The notes below the pieces were generated by a model, which made no database searches, was not told the origin of the DNA, and was given only the letters and a program-made list of their open reading frames with translations. 64,000 bases of DNA, taken from Bipolaris cookei. Lineage: Eukaryota > Ascomycota > Dothideomycetes > Pleosporales > Pleosporaceae. Of this stretch, positions 1 through 10,857 are shown piece after piece; within the stretch, counting starts at the first letter, position 1; each line of letters opens with the position of its first letter. The translations under genes and the position numbers were made by a program. Where the stretch lies: positions 124,001 through 188,000 of the forward strand of contig NRSV01000043.1 in assembly GCA_002286855.1 (NCBI GenBank). Reading direction: 5' to 3'.

Positions 1-5
1 AAACT

Positions 6-870
6 CTAAGCCTTTGCACCACGGACAGCGTTGATCTTTCCGATCAAGAACCGTCCAGCCTCTTCCGCATCACTGCCGTAGCTAAGGTGGGGCAACAAAA
101 CAGCCGCAGCAAGGTTACCGTCGCAGACAGTGTCGCGGACAAGATCACCGCAAAAGATCTTGAGCTTGTCACGAGGGAAGTTGGGAATCTGCTGGTTATC
201 GCGGCGGGCCTGGGTATCGCCAAAGGTGACGACGCCGGCAATTTGATTCTTGACGGCGGTAGAAAGGTCCTCAATAGCACGGTGGTTGACGGCTGCACCT
301 TGACTATTGCTATTATTAGTTTTATGGGAGAAGAGAAAGAGATACAAGGGTAAGTGAGGACGTACGAGTAGCCACCGGTAACAATGACAGCAGAAGGACA
401 CTTGCTGTTGATGTCCTGAAGGATACCGCGCATTTCAAGCTCAGCGGCGAGATCGGTGCCGCCGGGGAGGTAGTTGGTGGACAGCAGAGCAGCGTAGTCG
501 ACACCTTCGATGGCTAGGTTACTGCCGTATTCGCGGCGGAGCTCGTCACCGAGGGGCTGGCCAATGATGGAGCCCTAGAAGTTTTCTTAGTCAGAATCTA
601 GAAGGTGTGGATCTTTTACTTTTTTGGATTTTTTGGGGGGAGAAAGTATCCACTTACCATGTTGCCGGCCTCGGTGGATCCACGGGCCCACACGAAGATA
701 ACGTCCTTGCATCCACCACCAATCAAGGAAGAGAATTCGTTCTCAGTCAAGCGCGTGCGGTCGGTGACGATCTGGCGGGTAGCAACGACTGCATCGCCAG
801 ACTCGGGAATCGTAATTGGAGTTGCGGAGGCGGCAATGGCCAGAGCGAGGACGGTGAAGAAGTTCATCAT
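6..870 (-). CDS. Secreted cutinase (cutinase 1)
   Basis: Predicted serine esterase that hydrolyses cutin or similar polyesters outside the cell. Model: complement join(6..303, 366..574, 658..870), 239 aa; both introns (304-365 and 575-657) have GT..AG ends and keep phase. The N-terminus (MMNFFTVLALAIAASATP) is a signal peptide. The GGCKDVIFVWARGSTEAGN block (residues about 50-70) is the family's N-terminal oxyanion region. The nucleophile motif GYSQG is split by intron 2 and is rebuilt exactly by splicing. The C-terminal Asp (VCDGN) and His (LPHLSYG) complete the triad. Length fits cutinases (200-240 aa). It is divergently arranged with a second cutinase-family gene across 1.75 kb. ATG 867 is an equally possible start. 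Confidence 0.93.
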
Positions 871-1208
871 TTTGACTGTTTGGAATGAGGAGCTGGGAAA
901 CTTTCTGAAAAAGATGATAAAGAAGCGAATTGTTGGAAGTCAGGAAGGATAGTGAATAAATGATAGTAGAAAGCGATACTTGCTTGCTGTCTGTTTAAAA
1001 AATCGTGGAATTACAGTTATCTTTATACTTACTCCAGATACGAGCGGTCTCCATCACCGGCCCACTTCCTGAATCCTCCCATCGTCAATTACCGAACGCT
1101 GCAGCAATAGATTGTGGCCCCCGCGGTTGCAAGATTGTGCCTTAGCACAGACGCACCCTTTGCTACGCGTTGACAAAGGCCAAATCGCCGACTACTTTTC
1201 CTTCTGAG

Positions 1209-1214
1209 CCGAGG
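1209..1214 (-). promoter_or_regulatory. CCTCGG-type FarA/CTF1-like element, copy 1
   Basis: CCGAGG on the plus strand, 339 bp upstream of the cutinase 1 start. CCTCGG is the element reported for the Aspergillus fatty-acid regulators FarA/FarB, which are relatives of the Fusarium cutinase regulator CTF1. The sequence match is exact; function is inferred. Confidence 0.4.
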
Positions 1215-1507
1215 CATTCGAAGAAAGCAAATCGCTCTACTCCAGGTTCACTGTCCAATGAGCGCCCTATGGTACGACCCCTAGTAGTACCTTGAAGCAA
1301 GCCAAGCCCTATTGCATATTATACCAAGCCACGTAGTACGTACTTTCAATGGAGTAAGGACCATGTATTAGAGTTTTGAAAGGGAAGGGGGGAGTAGTCA
1401 GCATACAGATCAGACGATTCTTGGGTGTTTAAGTGCCTAGGTAAAAGGAAGGCTCGGAGCCCTGAAACCGTGCAAACACCAATAGCAGCGATTTTTGAAA
1501 AAAGACG

Positions 1508-1513
1508 CCTCGG
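1508..1513 (+). promoter_or_regulatory. CCTCGG-type FarA/CTF1-like element, copy 2
   Basis: Exact CCTCGG, mid-way between the two divergent cutinase genes (638 bp from cutinase 1). Same reasoning as for copy 1. Confidence 0.35.
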
Positions 1514-2296
1514 TAAAAAGTTGAATTTGTAATGGACTAGGTCGTGTGAGGGAGCAGCATGCTAGAGCCTTGAGTAGGTGGTGTCACTTGGCTGTACTAC
1601 TACCGGTCGTAGCCCTAGGGGTAATTAGAATGGCTGCATGCTGCAGGGCAAAAGGCGGGGTACCGTATACATTTTGCCCTTTGGTGGAGGATGGCATGTA
1701 AGCAATGTGGCTTTTGCCTTGCTGTATATTGCGGGTGCCTGGAAGTTGTGTGAGTTCGATTGGGGAGGGCTGCAACTGGTGAGTGTGAACCAGAAGGGGG
1801 GAAGGAAGGTAACTGGACACCACCACCAGCAGCAGCACCTTGTCACATAAGAAACCCGATTGGCATATTGACTGTTTTTATTTGTGAAACGATTGGGATG
1901 AAGGCGAGTCGGGACGAGTCGGAGAAAAGCGCGTATCTCGCATGGAAAGAGCGTGGGTTTAGTTGCTTTTCCCCCTCTCTCTATCCACATGTAGGGCTGA
2001 ACACCCACTTGTGTTGGCCCTTTGTGTATGTGTGGCGTAGTCACCCCACAATTTCATAGTCAGAACCTGTTTTTGTCTATTAGTACCATCACGGCATAGT
2101 CCAAGTATTATACGCGGATGTACTTGGGGCATCTGCATCCGCCCTGTCATGCAGATCTCATTTAAACCCAGCAAAACCGGTGACATGGGACAGCCCATGT
2201 AAAAAGCAAAACATGAAGATCCCGGTGTCGAGCCGGCATGAAACAGTCAGCGCATCTCAATATACCCCTCTGGTTCTATATCATGCTACGCGCATG

Positions 2297-2302
2297 CCTC
2301 GG
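2297..2302 (+). promoter_or_regulatory. CCTCGG-type FarA/CTF1-like element, copy 3
   Basis: Exact CCTCGG about 320 bp upstream of the cutinase 2 start, at nearly the same distance as copy 1 from cutinase 1. Confidence 0.4.
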
Positions 2303-2417
2303 CTGGAATTGAGGAAAATAGATTAATCTCCCGTAGAAGCCAAGGGTGGTGGCTTGATCCAGATGATATCAACACCACCACCATCACAACATCCTTGCTT
2401 GTTCCGCAGCAAAGTTG

Positions 2418-2423
2418 CCGAGG
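2418..2423 (-). promoter_or_regulatory. CCTCGG-type FarA/CTF1-like element, copy 4
   Basis: CCGAGG on the plus strand, 197 bp upstream of the cutinase 2 start and 116 bp from copy 3, in the opposite orientation. Confidence 0.4.
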
Positions 2424-2619
2424 TCTACTTCAGTTGCAACGTCCCTCCAAATCTCCGTGGAGACTTTGCAATATCATGACGGAAGAGAGTATGGATTGCT
2501 TTTAGAATGCGTGTGAAGTTATAAGGGGGAGGGTTTGTTCGCTTTATGTCAGGACAACACACAGCAGCATAGTTTAGCAACGAGAAAAGCTCAAAGCAAA
2601 GCAAAAACTGTACAGCACG

Positions 2620-3516
2620 ATGCGTTACATGTCAATTACTCCTCTCCTGGCGTTTACCTTGATCGCCATGTCCTCTGCTCAGGAAACCTGTCCTGAGATT
2701 CCTGCAAACGACGTTGAAATCGGGCAGCCTGTGCCCATCGTTCCAGGCGATATTCCCAAGGGATGTTCTGCGTTTGAGATTCTCGTTGGTAAGCTTGCAG
2801 ATAAATACTTTGGGGTACTCTTATTCAAGAGACTGATGTGTCGAATCCAGCTCGTGGCACCAGCGAGCCCAGTTTCCCCAAGTACGGTGTCATCGTCGGT
2901 GACCCCGTCGTGAGCAATGTTTCTGCACAGCTGGCCGGCGTCCAGGGGTATCCAGTACAAGTACGCTGATCCACAGAAATAGAACAAGAAAGTCCCCTAG
3001 AAATTGACAAGAGCTGACGTGTAATGTGCCTCCCTAACAGTACCCAGCAAGTTCTCAGGTCATATCAGGCGGCAGACAAGGCACAGACGACATTATCAAG
3101 CGTCTGACTACACAATCTGCCGCATGTCCCAACCAGACTTTTGCTCTAGTTGGTTACTCGCAGGGCGCAAGCATTATGCATCGGGCCGCAGAAAAGCTCC
3201 CCGTGTCTTTGTTCCCGAGGATCAAGGCAGTCGTTATGTTTGGTGATCCGAATCAGAGGTTGGGTCAGCTGGGAGACAAGTTCCCGATTGATCTGCTACC
3301 AAAGGTGTTGCAGGTTTGTGCAAAAGGTGATCCTGTAAGTATTTATCAGCTTCATGTGTAGTGCAGAAGTGGGGCGGATGTACTAATGACTTGATACAGG
3401 TCTGCGATTCGGGATCTTGCCAGTACTACCATCTAACCTATGTCCTCCCGAAACTGATGGACCCCGCTGTGGCTTTCATCGTAAGAGCATTTCAAGGATC
3501 ACCACGTCTCCAGTAG
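2620..3516 (+). CDS. Secreted cutinase-family esterase (cutinase 2)
   Basis: Cutinase / acetylxylan-esterase family protein. Model: join(2620..2788, 2851..2960, 3041..3334, 3400..3516), 229 aa; all four exons join in phase. Residues 1-20 form a signal peptide ending near SSA-QETC. The oxyanion block reads VARGTSEPS across the first splice. The nucleophile is in ALVGYSQGASIM. The acid is in the VCDSGSC segment, and YYHLTYVL carries the catalytic His. The wider family also contains acetylxylan esterases and extracellular lipases, so the substrate is not certain. It differs strongly from cutinase 1 in sequence and exon layout, so the pair is not a recent duplication. A single-exon reading would end early, which is why the four-exon model is preferred. 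Confidence 0.9.
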
Positions 3517-4583
3517 AAAAGGTTAGCAGAAAGCCACCTGTAAATATCTGAACAGATAAGCAAACCAATGTACATACTATCCAAACCTATTCACCTCCAC
3601 AATCCCAGTGTTTCCATTCTTCACTTCCACATGCAAAAAAACGCACCTGCAGCCCCTCTCCCTTTGTTCCCTCACTTCTATCAACCTTCGTAACAAGGCA
3701 TCCCAGGCACCCAAAGCCCGCCGTTACAGCCACATTCCCCATACCCCCTGTCCTCCACCTACTATCTGCATCGTCCACCAATACTTACACCCCACTAAAC
3801 CCCCATGGTAGCGACGCTAGCAGCCGAACCTTGTACCGCATCATCCCTCCCAGTCCATCCAAAAAATCACACTAACTACTTCAATCTAAATACCCTAGCC
3901 CCGGTTCAAAGTACCCTTGACCGGTACATGAAAAATTGCGCCACTCGGCTGCGCCCGCTCCCACGCGGCACGCACTCTCTACCCCAAACGTGCGTTTCCG
4001 CAAAATGGTGGCGCCATGTGAGGGGGTGCGCCTTGGCGGTAAGACGTTGCTTGCCTGGTCTTGGCTGGTATGCATCCCTCCCTTCCCCTCCCTGGTACGG
4101 ATATGTGCGGAGCGGCGATCGCGCGCATGGTGGGATGCGATGGGGACTGGGGGGTTGGATCTTGCCGCTTTGGATCGAAGATGCGTAGGTGTGCAGATGA
4201 GATTTATGTGGGTACGGCGGTAGATGCTGTAAGTGGTTGGAGTACGCAAGGGGAGTTGATTGTGTTTCCATTGGTGAAGAGTCGGGATGTGGGGTCGGTA
4301 GAATATTGACTGCGTTTGTGAAATTAAACAAAGACGTTTTGAGAGGTTTTGTATGGTATTAATTTCTAGAATTGTATTAAAGCAAATATGCAAGGATGCA
4401 AAGACATTGTTCCTCCACTTGTGTACTCTGTACATGATGCTCAAGGGTATCAATCGCTCGTCTGGTTTACTGATGTACAGCCGTATTAAAGTACTAGTAC
4501 ACGTTCAAGATTCGCCATGCGTCACGCTGGAAAAACTGGGATGCAGCCTCGACCACTGCGAATGGAAAGATGCTGGAAGGACA
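3517..4583. other. Intergenic region
   Basis: About 1.07 kb, 3' of cutinase 2 and 3' of the lipase on the other strand. Long overlapping ORFs occur on both strands but none has a recognisable domain or splice-supported extension. I see nothing else in it. Confidence 0.6.
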
Positions 4584-6047
4584 TTAAAGCTCAAAGTTGT
4601 CGAGCCAGTGCTGAATGACGATTTTGCCTTCGTTGAAGGCCTCTTTTTTCATGCGAACAATGATGGCGGCGTGCGAGTGCCGGTGGTTGTGGATGTGAAC
4701 TGGATGCTTCTTGAAACCGACATTATCTAGCGCTTCGATCATTCTGAATTGCTCTGCTGTAAGTGCAAGGGTCGGGAACTTCAGATTTGCCTCCTCTTTC
4801 TGTGCTTGGATAGAATCGACTTCGGTATCAGACCCAGTTTTGTGCGCTTCTCCTAGAATCTTCTGCTGTGTTAAAGATGCGACCTCTTCGGAGCCATTGC
4901 TCAAGTATTCCTGGCTTTGTGCGTGATTGGCGTTCCCGTACATGCTCTCAGCCTCTCGTCGTACTGCATTGATCATCAGTGGTATGCGATAGTGTGTGTA
5001 GTCGATGCCCGATCGGCCTTGCTGGTGAAGTCGTATGCGTTGGTGGCTGCGAACTGATTGAAAGGCGGAATTGATTAGAAAAGCAGCCACGCCGATAGGG
5101 ACTAAGACTGCAAGGAGCGCTACAATGGATGCACGCCCTACCACCGTCTTTGTACCTTCTGTTAGGCGTTGCGCGAATGCTCGTGGTTCCTCGGGCTCTC
5201 TTGGCGAGACTGGATGTTCTCGATTGACAATGACGTCGTCGTAGTCGTCGATGTAGTTTATTTTGACCTTGTCTAGATCTACGAAAGGGTCGGTTGAAGA
5301 GATACCGGCAGTGTAGTAGGTCACTGTTCGATCATTGACGACATTGGCGTATAAACTTCGGTGCTTGAATTGAGCCAGTCCTTGGATGAAGATGCTTTCC
5401 GAGTCCGCGAGGACGGCTAGAAGTGGTCGGCCAGTGTCTCTGAATTTATCTACACCAAACAGTTGTCTTCCGCTCATGGAAAGTGTGCGCGCGCCCAGGA
5501 CATTCCACAAGTGGCTGTGGTAGCCTTTGAGGGGTGTTCGAACGCCGAGATGGGGAGTTGCAAAGGTGGTGAAGTTCTATTAGGATTAGCATGTGGTGCC
5601 AGAATTGGGCCGAGGAACGTACTATCGGCCGTATCTTATCGAAGATGCCCCTCCGATAGAGCAATCCGATAGCATAACGGGAGATGAGACCTCCTAATGA
5701 GTATCCTATGATACTGATCTTGGAGATATTGTGTCCACTCTCAGCTAATTCCTCAAGCTTTCCCTCAATTTCTTGGGCAACGCGCTCGCCGCCCGTGTCT
5801 ATGCCGTCGTAGGTGAAGCTACCCGAGTTACGCGCCGCAACAAGGACGTGGAGTTTCTCGCTGGGAAACCTCTCGTTCAAAGTGGTACTGACGTATTTCA
5901 AATGCTCGGGGTTGCCCCAAAGGCTGGTCGTGGTCAGCGCAATTGCTTTTTCCTGGATGTGAGTTTAGGCGGCGATTGTGTTGTGGTGACGTACCCATGG
6001 ACGAGGATACAGAGGTGGTCGGCCTTCTCAGACATGGTGGCGGACAT
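4584..6047 (-). CDS. DUF676 lipase / serine esterase, Lpl1-like
   Basis: Alpha/beta-hydrolase lipase of the DUF676 family. Model: complement join(4584..5576, 5623..5923, 5995..6047), 448 aa. The first splice rebuilds the LVHGLWGNP oxyanion-hole motif and the second gives RPI-NFTTFATPHLGV. The nucleophile elbow is IIGYSLGG (about residue 95). A hydrophobic segment (VALLAVLVPIGVAAFLI, about residues 275-295) follows the catalytic domain and could anchor it to a membrane. The C-terminus is His-rich and ends HWLDNFEL. Yeast Lpl1, a lipid-droplet phospholipase of similar length (about 450 aa), is the closest named relative I know; orthology is inferred. ATG 6035 is an alternative start with a better ACC context. 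Confidence 0.87.
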
Positions 6048-6899
6048 AGTGGTGGTGGCAAAGGTAGAACTGGTGAGTGTGGTGAAGGTTGTTGACAGGC
6101 AGATGGCAGTGAGAGGTCTAGTATTAGTATATGTACGGCACCCCCACGTCCAGATATCGTCCGTGAAAGGCGCAGTCGTGCCCGATGCGCGCACCGCCTC
6201 AAGCCACAAATGGAGTTAAGCAATCTAGGTTAGCACAGGTGTGCGGCAAACCGTCTGGATCGCAACGGCAATATCGCCAGTAATAGGGGGAGATTCGATA
6301 CGTGATGGCTGAGGGAGAAGTCGAGTTTGAGATTGTTCAGATCACGGCGTCATGACGGAATTCGAGACGGATCACCGCTCCAAAGTCCGCTCACGCGTGT
6401 GTGGACCCTGCATGCATCGCGCTCGGACCAGGATACGCTTGCAACAACGCGTGCCTGGACGAAGTTAACTCAACTCGTCTCTCACCTTTACCGTGTGATT
6501 GGCTTCGGCGTCATTCCCAAGTGGATCTATCTGTTCACTCGCGGCAACTGCATGCTTTGATTGTCTTGCTACAAACACCAATGGACCTGTCGACACAGTG
6601 GATGTTGTTCTGCTGAGCCGAAAGGCTATCTCTGGCCCTGCACAGCCTGCACTCACTTGTCAACTGTGCACTGCGTACTAGCGTGCTTCGTCGTTTGCCT
6701 ATTTTGTATTGCCTCCGTGGATGGGTTGAGTAGAGTACCAGTACCGCTTCTCCTGCTTCAAAACCAATCAGCCTCTGAGCGCATCTCACCCACGCCCTTG
6801 ACTGAAGCTCAACCAACCCAGCTCGGTACGTCGAGCACCATCTGGGTCTGCTTACGTGTATACTTACAGTGAAGCCATCAATTCGCAACCCTAATAACA
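6048..6899. other. Divergent promoter region, lipase / REX3
   Basis: About 0.85 kb between two divergent genes. Small ORFs on both strands show no domain. Nothing specific is recognised. Confidence 0.6.
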
Positions 6900-8876
6900 A
6901 TGTGGCCTTCGGCCCCAGCGTACAGAAGCTTCGTCAAGATACCATGTCCCTCAGGTGCCTCCTGCGCACTTCCTCACTGCATATTCGGTCATGATGCTGC
7001 TAGTTCACCTGACAGGTCGCCCTCACCCTCCCCGGTAACAACCATATATGGCCCTCAGACGGTCGCAAAACACTCACAGCTTAGTGAAAGTGCATCTGGA
7101 GCCGCTCCTGCACTGAGGCAACTAGGGTCTAGCGCTTCGGTCAATCCAACCATATCCAAGGGCAAGGTGCCACCGACAAACAAAGAACCAGAACCTGCGC
7201 AAACTCTGGTGTCGAGACTACCTGCCAAGGCGACTGTGCCCACTGAACTGCCGCCATCTGCCTCCCGGACAACATCACCGCCTCCATCCAAGGCTATAGC
7301 AGCCAAGCCAACCGTCAATCCTGACGCGCCAGTCGCTTTGATGCCGCGTAAACTCAAAAAAGAGCCATCGACCTACGCTAGGCGAATTACACTCCTAAAG
7401 GCACTACACACGCATATGAAACCGCAAAACGACAGACTTCTCAAAGCCACCAAACCGGAAATAAAGGCGCTGCACCTCGGTCCAAATCAGTTAAACAAAT
7501 TGGCAGTTGATGAGGAAGAAAAAATCGCCATAGCAAACCCGTCTGTTTACGAGAATATACTGAAACAGCGGCTAGTAAAGCTCAAGGGCATGACACCAGA
7601 GGAGTGGGTCAAGGAGAGGCGAGCAGCTATAGCTTTGGAGAAAGGTGAGCCGCCCAAGAAAGCGCCGCTCAAGAGGGTCGATACAGGCTTGAACCCGGAA
7701 GAAGAAATCGCCTTTCTCCGCACACTCAAGTGCGAGCAGAATGGATTGGATGCATATGGTTATGTCACTCAGTTACCAAGCGATGCCGAAGTGAACGAGA
7801 CTCGTTTGGCCCTCGAGTCAGCCGCAGGGTGGGAAGAATGCGACCGCTGCAAAACCCGCTTTCAAGTGTTTCCGGACCGCAATGAAGAAGGCGCGCTCAC
7901 GACTGGTGGGGAATGCAAGTATCACTGGGGCAGAACCATCTACCCCAAGAAATCCAACGATGCCACAGAAGTGAAGAGACTGTCATGTTGTAGCGCGGAG
8001 GTAGGATCGTCAGGCTGTAGTACGCATGAAACCCATGTCTTTAACGTCAAAGACACAAAACGGCTGTCTCTGGTCATGCCATTCATTCAGACACCAGCAA
8101 ACGACAAGGTTCCCAAGACCTTGGCTGTATGCTTTGATTGCGAAATGGGCTACACTACCAATGGCTTGGAAATGCTTCGTCTTACTGTCATATCATGGCC
8201 ACAACACAAGCCACTCATCGATGTCCTCGTTCGTCCACTGGGCCAAATACTCGACTTTAACACGCGCTTCTCTGGCATCACGCGAGATCAATTTGTCAAT
8301 GCGAAGGAATACGATCCGGCAAACCCTCAGCCAGTGCGCAAAGACCTCCGCATCGTTGACTCGCCTTATGCAGCGCGAGATCTCTTCCTCTCACACGTCT
8401 CTCCAGACACCCCCATTGTAGGGCACGCGCTTGAGAACGACCTCAACACCATTCGCCTCATACATCCCTTCATCATCGACACAGTACTCCTCTATCCAAC
8501 CCGTCAGGGCCTACCCTTCCGCTTCGGCTTGCGCAAACTAGCCAAGGAGTATCTCGGCGAAGAGATCCAGCAAGCAGGCGCTGCCGGCCACGACAGCTAT
8601 GAGGACGCACGCACAACGGGCGAGTTAGTGAGACACAAGATCAAAGTAGAATGGAAGCTGAAGAAGGTCGATGGCTTCGAAATCAGAGATGGTGGCGTGC
8701 ACCCACCAATGCCACCTGGGGCTCCCCCAGTGCAGGCTCCAAATATGCGCTCGACGATACCAACGGCAGACATGACGGGGTCGATGGGCACGAAGCCGGC
8801 CACTAAGAGGAAGCTGGAAGATGAAGGAGAGGAAGGCAATGGTGAAGAGCCACCGTTAAAGAAAGTGGAGGCTTAG
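6900..8876 (+). CDS. REX3: RNA exonuclease 3 (DEDDh 3'-5' exonuclease)
   Basis: Predicted nuclear 3'-5' exonuclease that trims structured RNAs such as MRP RNA and snRNAs. Single exon, 658 aa. The N-terminus has a CCCH zinc finger (CPSGASCALPHCIFGH, about residues 17-32). A Pro/Ser-rich linker follows. A second Cys/His cluster lies at about residues 312-380 (CDRCKTRF and CCSAEVGSSGCSTH). The exonuclease domain has FDCEMGY (DE of motif I) near residue 415, HALENDLNTIRL (motif II) and AGHDSYEDARTT (H and final D of motif III). The C-terminal tail is acidic then basic. The first ATG follows an in-frame region without homology, so the start is reasonably firm. It is convergent with PCC1. Confidence 0.92.
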   Translation: MWPSAPAYRSFVKIPCPSGASCALPHCIFGHDAASSPDRSPSPSPVTTIYGPQTVAKHSQLSESASGAAPALRQLGSSASVNPTISKGKVPPTNKEPEPAQTLVSRLPAKATVPTELPPSASRTTSPPPSKAIAAKPTVNPDAPVALMPRKLKKEPSTYARRITLLKALHTHMKPQNDRLLKATKPEIKALHLGPNQLNKLAVDEEEKIAIANPSVYENILKQRLVKLKGMTPEEWVKERRAAIALEKGEPPKKAPLKRVDTGLNPEEEIAFLRTLKCEQNGLDAYGYVTQLPSDAEVNETRLALESAAGWEECDRCKTRFQVFPDRNEEGALTTGGECKYHWGRTIYPKKSNDATEVKRLSCCSAEVGSSGCSTHETHVFNVKDTKRLSLVMPFIQTPANDKVPKTLAVCFDCEMGYTTNGLEMLRLTVISWPQHKPLIDVLVRPLGQILDFNTRFSGITRDQFVNAKEYDPANPQPVRKDLRIVDSPYAARDLFLSHVSPDTPIVGHALENDLNTIRLIHPFIIDTVLLYPTRQGLPFRFGLRKLAKEYLGEEIQQAGAAGHDSYEDARTTGELVRHKIKVEWKLKKVDGFEIRDGGVHPPMPPGAPPVQAPNMRSTIPTADMTGSMGTKPATKRKLEDEGEEGNGEEPPLKKVEA

Positions 8877-9274
8877 AAAATTGTTTGACCCAAAGCTAGT
8901 GATTTGTTGGTGTTGAGATTCCGACTGGAAATCGCCATGTGAAACTAATTACATGATAGTCTCTGAAGCCTTAGCATGGCGTTTAGGGGGTGTCTGAATC
9001 TCTTGAAACGAAATGCATATCTCGCCTTTGACAAGGCGTTGGGGGATACACTTTGGAGTTTGGCATTCCTCTTTCCTAGCGGGAAGCGAAGGGGTGCTAA
9101 ATCATATTACTAGCACTCTGCCGCAACCCATAGTACGTGTACCCACTCTCAATCCATGCTTTTACACTTGCTTGCTTTCTTCTTGTTTTGTGCCTGAGAA
9201 ATCGAATCTTGACTTATCTTGTATGCCTCTTCTTCATATAAAACAACGCTGTGCACGCCTTGGCCACCCCCACT
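8877..9274. other. Convergent 3' intergenic region
   Basis: About 0.4 kb between the 3' ends of REX3 and PCC1. No gene, repeat or motif is recognised. Confidence 0.6.
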
Positions 9275-9697
9275 TCACCCAACCATACTCACATCCAACC
9301 CCTGCACGCCCTCGAGCCCTTCCTTCGTAGGCTCGTACACAACATCCGTATCCAACTCCTTCATCACCGCAACCACCACGCCCGCACTTTCCACAAACCC
9401 GTTCACGGCAACGCGCAACATGCGGTTTGTAGTCGCCGCGTACTCGACTTGCAGCACGGATTGCTCGGTTGAGCCCGCGAGCGCGGTAAGTGTGAAGGCG
9501 CGGCGTACAAGCGGCGAGAGTTCGGCGTCGACGGAGAGGGATAGTTGGGCAGTTTGGGCGAGGTGCGCGGTTGGAAAGGGGATGTGGAGGGTTCTGTGGG
9601 GGAGGGAAGGGTTAGTGATTGGGAGAAGGAGTGGGGGGGAGAGGGTATACAGGGTACAAGGGAAATCTTCTTGTTTCCAGTCTTTGGGGGTTGTCAT
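9275..9697 (-). CDS. PCC1: EKC/KEOPS complex subunit Pcc1
   Basis: Small dimerising subunit of the KEOPS complex, which makes the t6A37 tRNA modification and affects transcription and telomeres. Preferred model: complement join(9275..9593, 9651..9697), 121 aa. The 57-bp intron has GTATAC, a CACTAAC branch site and CACAG, and joins in phase. Because it is 19 codons long without a stop, the unspliced 140-aa reading is also open. The Pcc1 domain fills the protein: HIPFPTAHLAQTAQLSLSVD, then LQVEYAATTNRMLRVAVN and the helix VVVAVMKELD. These are the family's conserved blocks. Confidence 0.88.
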   Translation of the reverse strand: MTTPKDWKQEDFPCTLYTLSPPLLLPITNPSLPHRTLHIPFPTAHLAQTAQLSLSVDAELSPLVRRAFTLTALAGSTEQSVLQVEYAATTNRMLRVAVNGFVESAGVVVAVMKELDTDVVYEPTKEGLEGVQGLDVSMVG

Positions 9698-10210
9698 GGT
9701 TGGTGGGGAGGTGTGATTGTATGCTGTTTTTTTGGCAATAGGAGGGAGGAATGCGATTTTGTGCCAGGAGAACGTTTAAGTCTTTTTTAAGGAAAAACGC
9801 GCTATTTCTGGCTGGTCGAGGGTATGAAGAACTGAAATATAGTTATGTGAAAGAAGGCGCGAAAAGCCTCCGCCCATGTTCTGCGCCGTGAGGCTCAAAT
9901 GTCCAAATTGTGGGGGAGGGGCACAAGTGGTTCTGCCGCCTGTAAAAGGCTTAGCGCTGATGAGCCGCAGGAGCACTGGTACCTGATTCGAAAGCGTCAT
10001 ACATCATCATTGTCCAACGCGTACCATAATGCGTCATGGCTCATTCGCTAGTGAAGTCGCATACTTCTGTCTTTTATTTTCTCTTCTCTCCATGCTTTCC
10101 TTGACCCATTTTCGTTTCCATCTTTCAGAATTAAATCAATTGCATATAAATCCAACGGCCAACGTCTCCTGCACTTGATCAACTAGAAGCATAGTCAAAC
10201 ATTCCCCAAA
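9698..10210. other. Divergent promoter region
   Basis: About 0.5 kb between PCC1 and the small mitochondrial-like gene. No gene or named motif is seen. A CT-rich stretch (10080-10140) and an ATATAAAT run precede the downstream gene. Confidence 0.55.
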
Positions 10211-10661
10211 ATGTTTCGCACTACCATCATCAAATCCCCCGCGCGTCTCCGCCTATGTGCTCCTTCCGCTCGTCGATTCTCCCTCTCAACCCCCAACCGC
10301 GTAGCCCAGTACCCCAACGACTTAAGCACAAACTCAAAAACCAAAACGGACCTCTACGACAGCGATAAACCGCATGCAGTGCAGGACAAAGTCCGGCAAG
10401 GTGATACCCATAATGTGCACGAGAGTAATGCAAAAGCCGGCATGGAGTGAGTTTTCAACCAAGCTACCATAGTGAGGGGAGAGAAGAGGGCAAAGGAAGT
10501 GACTAATGCAATACAGCAGCGCGCACAAGGAAGGTACAGGTGGACATGCGACTGAGCGTAAGGATTCGGCTGGGGGGAAGGACACTGCAAAGAAGGAGTT
10601 TCCTGAGGCGCCGGACCCGGCGATTGGCATGCAGGATGAGAGGGGTGGACGGGGTGGTTGA
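10211..10661 (+). CDS. Small conserved-type protein, probable mitochondrial import
   Basis: Model: join(10211..10446, 10517..10661), 126 aa; the intron has GTGAGT, a GACTAATGC branch site and ATACAG, and keeps phase. The first ~30 residues (MFRTTIIKSPARLRL.., RRFSL) are rich in Arg, Ser and Ala and lack acidic residues, as in a mitochondrial presequence. The rest is hydrophilic and Lys/Asp/Gly-rich (KDSAGGKDTAKKEFPEAPDP) with no membrane segment. I do not recognise a named family. Homologues of this type exist in filamentous fungi as short mitochondrial or stress-related hypothetical proteins, but I cannot name a function. The good splice sites and coding continuity argue that it is real. Confidence 0.75.
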
Positions 10662-10857
10662 GTTGGATTGGGTATGAAAGATGGGAGATATGGCAGAGAA
10701 ATGGAAGAGTTAATTGCATTAATTGATGAGGAGTATTTTGACTATACTATGTGAAATGTATCTATAATATTACTGTGTAATTGAAGTCACACAGAAAAAA
10801 CATTTATCACACCAAATATGTTCTTAGGGTGGTGTTACTTTCTAAGCTGGATGCTCA

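Larger units (their letters stand above)
871..2619. other. Divergent intergenic region between two cutinase genes
   Basis: About 1.75 kb with no supported gene; the ORFs here lack recognisable domains and overlap each other on both strands. It should hold both cutinase promoters. Four copies of the hexamer CCTCGG/CCGAGG lie in it and are listed separately. Confidence 0.7.

Noticed and set aside
3805..4453. Overlapping ORFs of 127-190 codons on both strands
   Set aside because: No domain, no splice-linked partner, overlap on both strands, and Ser/Pro/His-rich composition typical of chance ORFs.
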